From Guyanagaster necrorhizus (Eukaryota; Basidiomycota; Agaricomycetes; Agaricales; Physalacriaceae): 64,000 bases of DNA. Numbering within the stretch: position 1 is the first letter of the stretch; each line of letters starts with the position of its first letter. The notes under the pieces were generated by a model. That model ran no database searches. It saw only the letters and a program-made list of their open reading frames with translations, and was not told where the DNA came from. Shown here one piece after another: positions 46,880 through 59,736 of this stretch. The DNA is taken from positions 2,282,684-2,346,683 of the forward strand of contig NW_025064883.1 in the NCBI RefSeq assembly GCF_019112545.1. The letters are read 5' to 3'. The position numbers were made by a program, and so were the translations under genes.

Positions 46880-48845
46880 GAACGAACGTAAGGGAGGGAG
46901 GTAGGCGGGGTAGGGAAGGTGTAAAAAGGACTGTGATGAGGGATGGATGGAAAACGGAATATTTATTTGATCGAGATGGCCACGTTCGCGCAGTACATAT
47001 CAGGCGCGGATGTCGGAGCCAAACGCGGACAAAGTGTAGCGGGAGGTGGGTGGAGGAAGGATGGCAACCGACGGCCGACCTTTGCCTACATGTATTCAGT
47101 TTCGCAGCTTGGGATTTGACGGAGCGAGACTCTCACGCCCCACAGCGGTGGATGACGAGACCCTAGAAATTCGAAATTTACATGATCGCCGCGTGGCAAC
47201 ACATCATTGGTCTCTCCATCACCGAAGCAGTGGCTGGTACAGCTACGAGGATCACGCACTACCCATATCACTCAGTGCTATTCACAAGCACAGAATGCCA
47301 AGGGGGGACCTTATCGCATGTCATTTACTCTTGTCTTGCTTCGTATCGGAACAGCTGCGATGATACGAACCGTGACGCGAACTCTCAGTCCCACGCATGG
47401 TGGAGGGCGAGGCAGGTGTGTGTTTGATAGCTGCAGGGAACCTTGGGAGAATCTTTCAAACGGTCCACACGTCCGGCGTCTTTGTATGATTCCCCCGCTG
47501 CGGAACACATCGTTCAAATCTCGACTGAGAGTCTCCGTAGTCCCTCTCCATGGCATCGAAACGCGGCGCAAGCATGGTGGAATGGCCCGGTACATTCCAA
47601 AAGCGGAGAATTGACGTTCTGAAGAAATATAACACCAGCCAGGTGTCGACTCTTTGACCTCTGTTTCCTTACACACGTGGCACTCGCTCCAACACCGATA
47701 ATTTTGAAGCTTGGAAAAAAAAAAGTCTACATCTATTAGAACTTCATTCGAATTCCTCCCTGCTACCTAAAATCGACGAGAATTCATCAACTAGGTGTGC
47801 GTGGCCGCAGTGATAGGAAACGCAAACGGCCCTTAGTCCCATACTGCGCTCAACACAGGTGCGTGTTTGATGAACTTGGGGGGGGGGGAAGAAATTTTTC
47901 AAAAGGCCCCGTTCTCAAATCTCGACCAAGTGTCCTTGGCACGGTAGAAGGGTCACCAGTTACAATTGATCGTTCTGAGAATACTTATACCAGTCGAAGC
48001 GTAGACAAAGCGCTCTTCAGCTCCGACGGATTCAAGGATCTAACCCTAAGCCAAAGAACTCGCTTCCTGATCCATTCCTCTGACCTAATAGCACGAATTC
48101 TTAGCCCCTCAATGCAGGATCCAAAAAACCTACCTACATGCAAGAAAATCCTCCGTACTACCTACTTTCCAAAAACCTAGGTAAGAATCAGAAGGCATTC
48201 TTCAGATGTCCAAACAGCGCATAGTGATAGAAGCCCATACCCAACACGGAATCGAAAACGTTTACTTTTCATCTATCGGCAGGTAATAATAATCCAAAAG
48301 TCTACAACAACTGCTCTCTCCCAATCCAGTTAGTTCGGGGCCCTCCATTGCGTTCCCCCGGGTAGATAGGGCCTCCCCCCTCCGGGTCCGGAGTAATACC
48401 AAAAATAAACCCTCGAACTACCTATTCTCTTAAAACAACGAAAACGCCACAAGTTTCCCAAGTTACGAAATTGTCATAAGCACATAGCAAGCCATGAAGG
48501 TCACCTGTCCAACCAACACTCTCCAGCGGCGAGTCACAGTGAACAGCGGCACCCCGTTTCCTCAAACTCTAAAATAAAATTAAAAAAACCAAGAGGGAAG
48601 CAAAAAGGTCGTACCACAAACCCCCGCGCCAAGCACTTTCAACGAGCTTTTGAGGTCATGATCGTCGATCGAGGCGGAAAGTGGCGCATCAGAAAAAGAA
48701 TTATAGATAGATCGTATTGAACTACAATGGTAAGAGAAGGATAAGTTTGGATTAAAAAAAACTCGCCACTTGGGGGCGAAAACAGGGTACGGGCGAAAAG
48801 CCACAAAAAAACAACGACCGTAAAACATACAACAAAAACGACAAG
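46880..48845. other. Region without a supported gene
   Basis: About 2 kb between two minus-strand genes. It contains homopolymer runs (G10 near 47881, A10 near 47717) and several short frames on both strands with no family features. The plus frame 47797-48180 is open for 127 codons but unrecognisable. Confidence 0.4.
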
Positions 48846-48850
48846 AAACT

Positions 48851-50639
48851 TCAAACCACTTCCCGCAGCTGAGCTTGCGCCAAGGCTCGAGCATGCACAT
48901 GCACATGCTTCGGCTTCTCCACCGTATGGCACACCTCAATTCCCTGCACCCAGGTCTGCTTCATAATCTCCTCAATCGGAGCCCTCTGCTTGGGATTCGG
49001 CTCCAGCATCATCCGGATCACACTTCGACATGCTCGTGGAGAGAGGTTGTTGATCGTCGAAGGGAACGCGGTAGGAGCCGTACAAGCAGAAGCATACGCA
49101 GAGTACATCGCGTCACTATGCTGGGCAGCACGCCAAGGCAGCTCCTGAAAGTGAAGGCAGTAGTACACCACCCCACACGCCCAGATATCGACGAGCCGGG
49201 CATCGTAGGCTATTTAATGGTTTCCAGTATAGGAAAAGGCCAACAGCGCTAGTCAGAAATATCCAGAATATTAACAAATGGGTGGCAAGGCTTACGTTTG
49301 CCTAGGAACTGCTCCGGAGCAATGTATGGTTCGCTTCCACATAATCCCGTCGACATGTGGATCGTAGTTTCCCATGGTAGACGGTACACCGTCGAGGCGC
49401 CGTAGTCACCAATCTAAGAGGCGAATGAGACCATGTGTACGTCATTTGAGGCAGAAATGAAAAAAGAAAGTTACCTTGAGATGCCCCTTCGTATCGAAAA
49501 AGAGATTCTCAGGCTTGATGTCCCTGTGGGCCACGCCTTGACTGTGCAGATACGCCACACCGCTCAAAATCTGTTTGAAACAGCACTCGACCTCGCTAGG
49601 TGACATCCCGCCCTTTTTGATGGCAGCGTACAAATCGCCACCGGGACAAAACTCCATCACCTCACACCAGTGCTGGCTCTCGTCCTGGACGAGGTCGACA
49701 GTCTCCACAATATTGACGTGATGCAACGTTGACGATATACAAAACTCGGCTGTGAGTTTTTTGATGTACTCCTTCTCCGTCTCGTTCTTGCGGCGCTTTC
49801 GGAACTCCTAGGAGAGTACATGAGAAAGTAAAACACAACACGCAAGATAGTCGACTGACCTTGACGGCATACAGCTTCTCCTCGCTCCTGTCCCATTTAT
49901 GTGCGAGGCGGACGACGGAGGTGGCACCTTTGCCAATCGCAATTTTCTGGCAGACGCCGTACTTTTGCGACAGGCTAGCAGTACTCTCCCCCGCTGTTGA
50001 CCGCGGGCCTTGCCGTCCACCCGCATCGCTGTCTCCGTCAGACTTGCGGCTGCTGCCTCCTGTTGAGCGTTGGGAGGACTTCCGGGCGAGTTTGGGGCCA
50101 TTAGCAAGCAGATCCTTGAGCGTAAATTTGGTCCCTCCGCCATCATGCGAGTGAACCGAGGGTGCCTTGGCACGCAGCGTTGCACCCGATCCGTTGATGG
50201 GAGCAGGGGTAGCTTTAGCTGCACCATTGGCGAGTTTGTTGGGTGTTGGTGTCATCTGGGGCTTCGCGTCAGCACCGGCGGACATGCTGGGCGCCCTGCT
50301 GGGCGCGCGGCTATGAGCGCGAGTAGAGGGGACACTATCCCAGTCTGACTCTGACCCGGTTGGTGACGAAGTGGTTGATCCGCTGGTGGTGGAAGAGGTT
50401 ACGGATGCTTGTTTGATGTGGTTGACTTCGGAAGCGAGCCGCTGAAGGGTAATAACGGTGTTACCGGGCTGCTTCTCGTACGCTCCGGTCTCTGGCGGCG
50501 GCATTGGAATGTGGACGGCAGCGCCGTTGGCAAGCTTGGGCATGGGCATGGGGGGCTTATTATGAGGTTTGTCAGAACTGTCCGGGCCGTCACCGTCCGT
50601 CTGAGTGGTTTCTGTCGATGAAGAGTCCTGGTCTATCAT
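48851..50639 (-). CDS. HAL4/SAT4-type serine/threonine protein kinase
   Basis: Four exons (50639-49860, 49807-49475, 49413-49296, 49209-48851) give 529 residues. A Ser/Pro-rich N-terminal region of about 225 residues precedes the kinase domain: YGVCQKIAIGKGATSVVRLA (Gly loop), YAVKV, an alpha-C region with a conserved Glu, VMEFCPGGDLYAAI, VAHRDIKPENLFFD (active HRD) and then IGDYGAS (DYG in place of DFG). It continues VYRLPWETTIHMSTGLCGSE, PYIAPE and VDIWACGVVYYCL. The GLCGSEPYIAPE signature and the W-E stretch are typical of the yeast Hal4/Hal5/Npr1 subfamily, which regulates potassium and nutrient transporters at the plasma membrane. Essential catalytic residues are present, so it is probably active. 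The start ATG is the first in a long open frame. Confidence 0.88.
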
Positions 50640-50989
50640 GTGTTCGAGGCAGTCCAGGAGGTGGTTGGGTCTTGTAATGGCCGTGGTGGTAGGAGTAATG
50701 GTGGGCGAGTTAATGAGGAGTACTGTTAATGAAATGGGAAAAGGCTGCTGGTCGTGGAGCTCAACTAGAGCGATATCATGGCGTCTGGGCGGGTAGGTGG
50801 GTAAAGGCAGAGCGAAGCTGGCTGTTAATATGCGACGAGACGGCGTGAACGGGTGCAGGACCCCTCTCGCCGTCGAGAAAAAAAATAGCCTTGACGCTGT
50901 TCGAAGACGACGGAGCTCGTTGCAGTCGCTGGCGGTGATGGTGGTTTGCGGTAAAGAAAGTAAAGGGAGGACGGAAATTTACTATTTCA

Positions 50990-52200
50990 GTCGATGACGT
51001 AAGCAGCATCCTCTATCCCTGTCTCTTCTGCCTTGAGGCAGAGCGAAACAAGAAACAATTTTTGACACAGAAATCACAAATGGAAATGAGAATATCTGAT
51101 AGCAAGTCAAGAGTTTGCCTCATGACCATACCATCAAATTCGATGATATTGATAACGACACTACAAGCCGCCTCCTACTGCCTCGAGACCCACTGTATCC
51201 TCCCGATTCAGCAAGGGATATGAAAACGGACACGACGGTGTTCGTTCGTGTTGCGTTTGCTGATCGCCGGAAGCTTGTGGAACGTACTTCTCTTCCTGGT
51301 ACTCAATCATCTGAAGAACGTTGGTCAGCGCACCGACTTGCTCGACCAAATGGCGAAAATAACGCGACGACCGGAAGGGAACATCCGAGACTATTGCCTC
51401 CATGGAGCGTGTGCGCTCTCCGTTTGTCTCTTGTTTTCCCTGGCATCGGATCCATCAGCCTAACTTGTTCAACATAGATGCCAGCACCAGAGGCGAGCCC
51501 TTCCCTGACTGACTCATCACGAGAAGGTCCGTCGAGTCTCACCCGAGTCGGTGGGCATCAAGGCGTTTCCCAATTCAGGTCTGAGGCTCGACATGAGGTC
51601 CAGCAGGTCCACGCTGATTCCTGCGATGCGGTCCTGAACGGGAGACGCGGACACATTCATGCATTCTCGCATTGGGATGAATCTACGAAAATGATATTAA
51701 TGGAGCTGTGATCCCGGAGGTATCAATCAAATATATTCATCACTCTGACCTCATATGTCCCCGTAACGCCACCGTACATACAGGTGCAGGTAACTGTCTA
51801 TTCATAGACACGAATCAGAGACCACCAACAGCACAAGAAGAGGGTTCAACTTACACACAGTCAGTCGTATTGAACTCTGTGTTCGTAGCCCCAGAATCCT
51901 GGAATCCAGCGTTCACACGCGAAAGAGGTGCCAGAGAAGGACTCATGAAGCGTCGTTCGATATCGCAAGTCCAAATATGTAGGTTCACCCATCAATTTGA
52001 TTGCCCCGAGCTTGGGGGCATTTGCGGGGATCATGGCGCTAAAGGTTTGGCCAAGATACATGCCTTACTCAAAGAGGTTCTCCAGCTCCAGATAGGCGAA
52101 AAGCCGACCAGCGGCCTCTGCAACACTTGACGTCATCAGTGATCTGGGGAGACGGTTGTTGGGGGTCAACATACATACCTTCTTGCCAAGTGCTTGCTCA
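50990..52200 (-). CDS. Unrecognised gene or remnant
   Basis: Minus-strand pieces look coding but I do not know the family. About 52110-52060 reads VAEAAGRLFAYLELENLFE up to a GT donor. After a TTTAG acceptor near 52037 comes AMIPANAPKLGAIKLMG. About 51680-51550 reads MNVSASPVQDRIAGISVDLL followed by DLMSSLRPELGNALMPTDS, up to a GTGAGA donor. About 51350-51290 reads LVEQVGALTNVLQMIEYQEE. The pieces could be exons of one gene, but I cannot verify phases between them or find a start and end. The helical last piece could be a coiled coil. Confidence 0.3.
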
Positions 52201-52209
52201 CCGGGACAT

Positions 52210-53725
52210 TCAGACGTTGTACTCGAGTTAACTGAGGCTGGGAGGTAGTAGACCGGAATCGAGCCTAGTCCTGATTAATGACTCATAGTACCTGGTGTAC
52301 CTGTTCTTTATCTGGTGACAGACGCAGGCCACAGCGGTGGGCACTGGTGAACGTAGGAAGCAAGAAGAAAGTTGCAGAAGAGTGCCAGCGACATGGTAGT
52401 GTGATGAATTCGGAATTATCGGTACCTCATCGGCCGAAGTTCGCGCCCCGCAATATTACAGTATACTCTCTCTACCTACATTCACGCCGACACTGACCCA
52501 CCTCGCAATCCCGCTACCGACTGGTGCTGCGCCGCTTTCGTGCACTATTTTCGCCACATGTCGGCCCATAGATTGCAAATTTATCGTAATCAAGAATAAC
52601 TGCGGCGATTTTTTACATTCCCTATCTTTGATTCCGGTCACTAGTCTATCGTGAGCAACGTTCGTGGATCCCTCAAGGCCTAATACATCCACCAAAATAT
52701 CCGAGCTACGAGCTGACTTTAAAAACGCGGCCCTATATTTTTCCCATGACCGCAGCATTTTGTGCCCGCCACTAGGACTCTGGCCGTAGATCTGGCTCTA
52801 ATATCTGTTTCGCGCTCCAAGTCATTTCTGCCTTTGTATTCAGTCTCGTTGGATTTTGTCACTGCACCCAACGGCAATCCGTCTACTGCTTTTACGATGG
52901 GGAACGTCCCGCAACATCCAATTCCGTTCCGTGTCTAGCGCAAAGGACGCGAAGAGAAACCGCACGACAACACGGCGGAACCTCGTCGTGTGGCAGACAA
53001 ATGCATGCAAGGAAGTGTATCCATCGACGTGGACGATCTAGCTGCATTCGAATTTTTTTCCGCTGGGGACATTCGATTGATTGACCTTCCCGCACTGCAG
53101 TGTTTTATGGGGGGGGGGAGCCGCTCAAGCAACACGAGGTTTCTCATCTTCTCTTCGGCGAGCACGCAAACCCGACAACAAGACCGGAATAGACTTGCGG
53201 CAGATTCTTCAGGTCAATCCCCGAATATTGCCAATATGAAAGGATTTTGTTCAACAGGCTTCTCCCGTGGAGAGACATGCATGCCAGCCAAGAATCTGAC
53301 AGTGTTTGGTCCTAGCTACGTGTCTTTCTTTGTCTAGCGTGCCGCCACCCACACAACCCTTTTCGTGGAAACGTTCGGGACGTGCTAGATCCCTGTATAC
53401 GGCAGTCTCAGGGATCGACCACGTCGAGGCTTCCTACAAGTTCTCAGAAAGCCCGAGTCAATACAATTGGTGGGAACGATCGTGATTTTGCATCGAAGCC
53501 ACCGCAACATGGAAATTCCCGTCATTAAATTTATTATGATATACGGATGTCAGCAGCGCGTTAGAAAATCATTTCGCACTTTGAGAAAATGTGCATAAAT
53601 AGCATTCACGTTTAGCAAGGTACTTAACTTGTATTTGAGTTGTTGTGCTGGTGTGAGGATATATTGGAGCTTGCATGGTTTACGGAAGTTAAACTCTTCT
53701 CATATATTATTTATACTATTCAGCT
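52210..53725. other. Region without a supported gene
   Basis: Short overlapping frames only. Contains a G9 run near 53108. The frames at 52856-53337 show no family features. Confidence 0.4.
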
Positions 53726-53734
53726 TAATTGTAT

Positions 53735-53813
53735 ACGCCGATGGTGAAACGGTTATCATGCTTGCCTTCCATGAGATTAGCAAGCGGTAGGGGTTCGACT
53801 CCCCTTCGGCGTA
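53735..53813 (+). tRNA. tRNA-Gly (anticodon TCC) with short intron
   Basis: The cloverleaf folds by eye. Acceptor stem ACGCCGA pairs with TCGGCGT (discriminator A at 53813). D-stem GTGA pairs with TCAT, the latter with one G-T wobble. Anticodon stem CTTGC (53761-53765) pairs with GCAAG. The loop starts CTTCCA with anticodon TCC at 53768-53770. T-arm AGGGG-TTCGACT-CCCCT is perfect. The anticodon loop is longer than 7 nt by about 7 nt (near TGAGATT), placed just 3' of position 37, as for a eukaryotic nuclear tRNA intron. A-box and B-box (GGTTCGACTCC) promoter sequences are internal. No CCA is encoded, as expected. Confidence 0.9.
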
Positions 53814-53828
53814 CTGCTTCGTGGCTGG

Positions 53829-53842
53829 TAGGGTTTTATTTT
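53829..53842 (+). terminator. RNA polymerase III terminator of tRNA-Gly
   Basis: T-rich GGGTTTTATTTTCAG starts about 17 nt after the tRNA 3' end and contains two runs of four T, sufficient for Pol III termination. Confidence 0.5.
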
Positions 53843-53844
53843 CA

Positions 53845-55565
53845 GTACGCACGAAATCTGCAGGGGTCAAATTTTTTTTATGCCGATCCCTGACGGAAGA
53901 GGAAGGAGAGGGTTAATTTACCGTTACTTGCCTTATCACGTGCCAAATCACATGACTGGTGTCTGGCCGATTTTTTTCTCGATTCGCCTTCGTGTTCTTA
54001 TACATCTCGTTAATGTCTCAGGAAAGCAAAATATATGCATACTTTTGCTTTCCAAATACTGCCCATGTATAGTCACAAGACAGGTAAGTTAGCTCAACGA
54101 AAACCTTTCAAGCGAAGGGGCTAAGTTACTAGTAAGTTACTAATTATCCTTGGTGTATCGAAACCTAGGTTTCATGTGTTACCCTGGATTATACGTATAA
54201 TTGAATATAAGCTGGATCTATCTCGTCAAAAACAGGCAAGTTATCTCTAGAAAAATCTCCGGAGATTACTAGGATAAGTTTAGTTTGGTATACATATGAG
54301 AGAGACGCTAATGGGCAAACTACCCAGAGACTAAGGTCTTACAAGAATTGTACTGCTTCCGCCAGTGGCAGGCACACTGATCATCTGGAAGCAGTTCGTG
54401 ATTCGCCCTGGAATACCATGAAAGGAATTCTAGAGATGTCACGCAGTGCTTCTCATCCAAACGCTGGGATTTCTCTTGACGCCTTCGCGTCAACTCAACG
54501 ATTGCTGAGAAAGACATCACCACAGAGGATGGCACCCATATGTTATAAGCACACAGATGTATGAAAGTAATGTCTACCTGACAGAATTGAAGGTGTCCAC
54601 AATTGAGATAAGGATGAAAATATTCATAGAAGAATAGAGTTTGAAGACTCAGCATCAAGACGGTAACAATCAAGCGGGTGGTATCCATTCCACAGGGGCC
54701 ACCAATTTAATCAAGGAGATTTCCTGTTTATCTAGGTATTGATGCGCTAGACAAGCTGCGGATCTGTCGCATGGCCATCTCCGCCAGTTTGCTATTCTAA
54801 ATTCACAAACACGAGGGATTGTTTGAAGGAGCTCTGGGAGAAGCCGTGTATACCATGATATAGGAATGGTACGCTCGGGTACTATAGATCGGTAGCAGCA
54901 AATCGTCATCTGGACGCTCGCCAGTTGATTCGAAGAGACAGAGATTAACACATGGAGGCAGTTGAGCTGAAGCATGAGGATAAATGGGATGTAATGTATA
55001 TATACTTCCTGTTCCAGTTAACGTTGACAACAGAGAGGTGTTTGGCCCTCTGAGATTCCACGATGAATAAAGAAGCGGCATTGGTACTAGGAGACTTGAA
55101 GTAATCTAGAGGCTCGTCAAATTTCTAGGAAGAGACCGCAGCAATGAGGGAACGCTCCAAGAGTGAGGAAATTCAATGGTAGAAGGCTAATGAGGAGGCG
55201 AACTAAGTGGAGTGGAGGGTGATATTCTGTCGCAAGAAGAGTAGGAACGAATGTCAAGCCTAAGAGGTTTTCAAGGATAATATCAACAACAAATTAAGTT
55301 GAGGCAGTTTTTGTTAGGGCTCAAGTGATGTGAACACAGCGCTCCGTTTTTGAAGTCGAGGTAGGCGCAAAGGTCAGTTCTCAGTCAGCGGCAGCGCTGC
55401 CGGGTTTCCCACATCGGCCCGTGCATCCGGAGGCCCAATACGCGTCACAGACTTCACCAGCATTCACCATCCAAAACTTTCCTTTTCTCTACCCCCATGA
55501 CTTACTAATAGTCTTTGTATGCCTTCCTCACCTTGCACTGACGATATCCCATTAACTGTTCTGCA
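53845..55565. other. Intergenic region
   Basis: No gene supported. The minus frame 54688-54320 starts with a signal-peptide-like stretch, but its only plausible intron leads directly to a stop. The right end holds the HUL5 promoter. Confidence 0.4.
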
Positions 55566-55571
55566 GATATC

Positions 55572-58500
55572 ATGCTCCCTCTCTTCGGTGACGAACGACG
55601 ACGAAACATCAACCTTGGTGGGGCATCGTCTGCATCAACACAAGCGGCTATCATAGATCAGGCCAAACAGCGGAGAAACCAACGCAATGAGCAGAAACGA
55701 AAACACGAAAACGCGGTGATTCTGCAAGCATGGTGGAGAGGCATCCGGGAGGCGAGATTGGTGCGAAATCAGATGAGAACGACCTTTGAGAGCGATGTGA
55801 TGAGCATTACTGGCCTACGATGCCTTGTGCTTATTGGGCAGGACGAGGAAGCCCTAGGAATATGGTCGAACGCGATGCTGTCGCAGAACCAAGGTGGGTG
55901 ACTCAGTAGCGCCGCTTCACTGTTTCGTCACCTAACGGCGTTGAAGATAGTTTCTGCATGTCATCCAAGAATCAAAGCTGGGTGGTGCTTGTGAGGCAGC
56001 TAAGCCTTCATTTGCTGCGCTCAATAGCCACTGTGCCACAGTAAGTCCATTATTTTCTCCCTCTACCCAACCCCCCAAAGTGTTGAAATGCTGGATAGCT
56101 CCGCCATTGACTTGGTTATCGGTCGCTCAATACTGATGCCATCTGATACAGGTCGTCAAATGCGTATTCGCACCTCAAGGTCCTCACGATGCTGACTCAG
56201 TCGTCAATATCCACGGAGGTGATGCGATATCTGTTATCGCATCGCGGGTACGAATTATTATCTAGATCTGTCCTGGCTTTTAGCGTGGGGTCGAAGGATT
56301 CACCACAGCTACCTCTCTTGGTTCCCTTGCTGACCGTATCCTTCACGATATTCTCCCCGCTCTCACCAGAATATCTCCAAGCACTAATAGGACTGTTTTC
56401 CGATATCTTGACCATTTCTCTCCTCCCTAACCGAATGCCCATTCCATCCCTAACACACTTCTCCTCGACTCTCCCTTTTGCCCAGCTGCCACTTCTTGAA
56501 CCTCATGTCTCCGTCATTTGTACAAAAGGCACAGAGTTTAAAGTCAATCTTGTTGCCAACCTTCTTGCATTTACCCCTCCTCGCTATGCAATACTGCAGT
56601 CGGTACTCCCTTCTTACTTGTCGCTTCTAACAGCTGTTCTAAACTCATTGCCTGTCAATGCACTGGATCCACCGGCGGCGAGTACCAGTAGTTGGTCCCA
56701 TGGGGACTCCGATGATGAGGATCATCATACAGTAGTGTCGGTAGTGACAGATTTCAATGCTGTCCCTCTTCCTACCTTAGACCCTCGCACCGCAAAGCGC
56801 TTGCAGACTCTTCCGTCTCCTCAGCACCTCAGCTCGATCATCGCCAACTGTCGCTCATCTATCATAACCTTCATCCTTTCTTTGACGAGCGTGTGGCCAG
56901 CAAAACGCGACACTGTCCTTACCGCTGTACTGACGTCGACCGGGACTGGCTTTTTGAGAGAGTTGTATCGGGGTCGCGTTCGATCGTTACCAATAGGTAA
57001 GGACGAGAACCCAGGCGCTGTCATGGATCCAGCACATGCAGGAGCTTGGCCTTCGTTGCTGTTGTTGGTGGATCTGTACACTCAAGCGTTACTGACGATG
57101 GGCGATGACGAGTTCTTCGATGCATCAGGCACAAGAAATCCCCTAACGCTGGATGATTTGACATCATTTAGTCGCCAGTTATTGAATATAGCGTTTACGC
57201 TGTATTGGCGGGATGATCAGACAGGGTTGCAAAAAGAGATGGTGTCCCCGGACGTTCGGTGTACGTGGGAAGGCGCGAGGCAGAAGGTTACAAATTGCTT
57301 GTTAGCAATTCACTCCCGGGAGTAAGTTGCTGACAGTCGATTCCCAATTTCTGTATGCTCAAGAAATTTCCCAGCTCTCGCAAACCTTTCGTTTCCCCTG
57401 AACATTGGCTTGTCAGTTCTCAGATTGATATGAACGGCTTTATTGATGCTGCGATGTATGTTCACTTATTAGGGACCTAAAATATTGGTGCTCATTTTGT
57501 TCTAGATATGAAGAACAAGCGCTCTCTGATGGCCCGGCCCCTACGAAGCGGCAAATGGCGCAAATGTCACCTCGACTGGGTGTCCTTAACAACATCCCTT
57601 TCGCTATTCCATTTGAAGTACGGGTGTCGATCTTCCGCCACTTTGTGCTTAACGATTTGCGCAAGCATGGTGATGACTTGCACTCTTTGAGATACAACCG
57701 GACGATCGTCAGTATTCGACGAGACCACATTTCAGAAGATGGATTCGACAAGCTTGGAGACGCGGACTTGAAAGGCCACGTGCAAATCACATTCATAGAT
57801 AAGTTTGGGGAAGCTGAGTATGTTGATTTGTCAAGGTGATGTCGGAATCAGGCTAATGTCAACCCGAATGTAGGGCTGGTATTGATGGAGGAGGGGTGTT
57901 CAAGGAATTTTTTACGTCCCTTTGCAAGGAGGTCTTTGACACAGACCGAGGGCTGTGGTTAGCCAACGACAACCACGAATTGTACCCAAACCCACATGGA
58001 TACGCCAAAGAAGGTGAGCTCAAACAGGTTATCATGTTTTGGGTTCACACAACCCATCTTCGTTCGCAGGTCACAGCCTCAGTTGGTATCGCTTTATTGG
58101 GAGGATATTGGGTAAAGCTATATATGAGGGTATCTTGGTAGACGTGGCATTTGCTGGGTTCTTCCTCGCAAAGGTAGGTGTTGATTCTGTCACGGAAGCC
58201 TTGAATGTTCATATATATTGCAGTGGCTTGGAAGACAGAATCTTCTTGACGATCTTACATCTCTTGACCCCGAATTATACAGTGGACTTATGTTTCTCAA
58301 GCACTATACCGGCAACCCGGAAGACCTATCGCTCAACTTCACAGTTGCCATCGAGGGTGAATTTCTGCAATGGCGGTGGCAACGTTTGACTAACCATGTA
58401 TTCAGAGTTTGGTGTGACGAAGACTATTGATTTGGTCCCTAATGGTAGTACGATAGCTGTCACCAAAGAGAACCGACTGCAGTATATCTACCTAGTCTCG

Positions 58501-59197
58501 CATTATCGCCTCAGCAAACAGATCAAACTCCAGAGTGAAGCCTTCTTTGAGGGTCTTTCTGAGACCATTGACCCCAAGTGGCTAAGGTAAGGCTTCCTTG
58601 CGCCTTTTGTTACGCTGGTCCTGATTCCCAAGTTTAGGATGTTTAACCAGCAAGAAGTCCAAATCTTAATTGGCGGTGTGAACTCTCCCATAGATCTGGA
58701 GGATCTCAGGGAAAATACGAATTACGGCGGGCTTTATGATAACAACGAGCCCACGATCGTCGCTTTCTGGAAGGTGCGCTGTTATTTTTCTTCCGTGTTT
58801 CGAAATGTGCCGTTGACGTAGTGCGTGTAGGTCGTGGAAACGTTTGATCAAGATCAGCGGCGCGCCCTGTTGAGGTTCGTAACAAGCTGTAGCCGGCCTC
58901 CGTTACTGTGAGTCCTCCGCGTCTAGCCTTCCTAGGAATGTCCTTACAATCGGGCGGTTCGTAGGGGTTTCAAGGAGCTTGTGCCCAAGTTTGGTATCCG
59001 TGACTCTGGAAGTGATGAGCATCGTTTGCCTACGGCGAGTACGTGCTTCAATCTACTGAAGGTATGCCGTTTGCCTTTTGGTTATACACATGTCGGTGAC
59101 CTTTGTGCAACAGCTACCGAGGTACCAGAGCGAGAAGGTGCTGAAAGACAAGCTCCTTCGGGCGATCACTTCCGGTGCCGGGTTCGATTTGTCATGA
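55572..59197 (+). CDS. HUL5: HECT-type E3 ubiquitin ligase, HUL5/UBE3C-like
   Basis: Proteasome-associated HECT ligase that extends ubiquitin chains. The N-terminus MLPLFGDERRRNINLGG leads into an IQ-like helix (HENAVILQAWWRGIREARL), as in UBE3C. A small exon reads WVVLVRQLSLHLLRSIATVP, then a long helical central exon (about 56130-57324). The HECT domain begins around LGVLNNIPFAIPFEVRVSIF and includes AGIDGGGVFKEFFTSLCKEV, HSLSWYRFIGRILGKAIYEG, LKHYTGNPEDLSLNF, FGVTKTIDLVPNG and FNQQEVQILIGGV. The catalytic Cys is in RLPTASTCFNLLKLP, where the intron between FNLLK and LP falls in the usual place. The C-terminus is AITSGAGFDLS, ending at 59197. Introns are small and phases agree where checked. 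Identity is firm; the exact boundaries of some middle exons (near 57325-57510) are less so. Confidence 0.93.
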
Positions 59198-59730
59198 ATA
59201 AGCGAGAGACTAGGTGTGGCGCGTCTGAGCTTGCTGTAACGTTGAAGATCCATACGTGTTTAAAGGGCAAATTCTTGTACTGAAAATAGATTCCTTGTAC
59301 TCTGGTCCTATCTCATCACTCGGTGTGAGTTTTCAAGACCCGGTCTGCTGCTCATTCTAGGTGTCGATGTTGCGTTTGACATGGCTGGTCGGCGCAGTGA
59401 TCAAAAAATCATCATTTGAGGTTGAACAGATACCGTAATGTTCTTGCTGAGTCCTCCGGTTCGTCCTTCAAAAACGTTTTGCCATCACATCTCAGTTCCT
59501 TACAGCGGAGGAAAACTTTGCGTGGACTTGAGAAATGAATTATTTTGCGGAATGAGCAAGTTTCGAACAGGTCTTTGTACAGTATGTCATTCTCACCGGT
59601 TTGAACACTCTGATGTGCACAATACACCGATGATAGCTCTTGCCCAGGAGGCCCTGAGAATGACTCGACACCAGGGCGCCGACTAATGACTGGCCGTTGC
59701 AGGTGTACGACCTCAGTGAGCACCTGCAGC
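59198..59730. other. Intergenic region after HUL5
   Basis: Overlapping short frames without features; contains the HUL5 3' flank and the probable end of the NTPase-like gene on the other strand. Confidence 0.4.
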
Positions 59731-59736
59731 TAGACA

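Noticed and set aside
47400..47960. Possible diverged direct repeat (two GTGTTTGAT...TTTCAAA stretches about 430 bp apart)
   Set aside because: Similarity is confined to short patches and could be chance.
54320..54688. Possible small secreted protein with a signal-peptide-like start
   Set aside because: The only plausible intron splices directly into a stop, leaving about 41 residues; the unspliced reading has no features.
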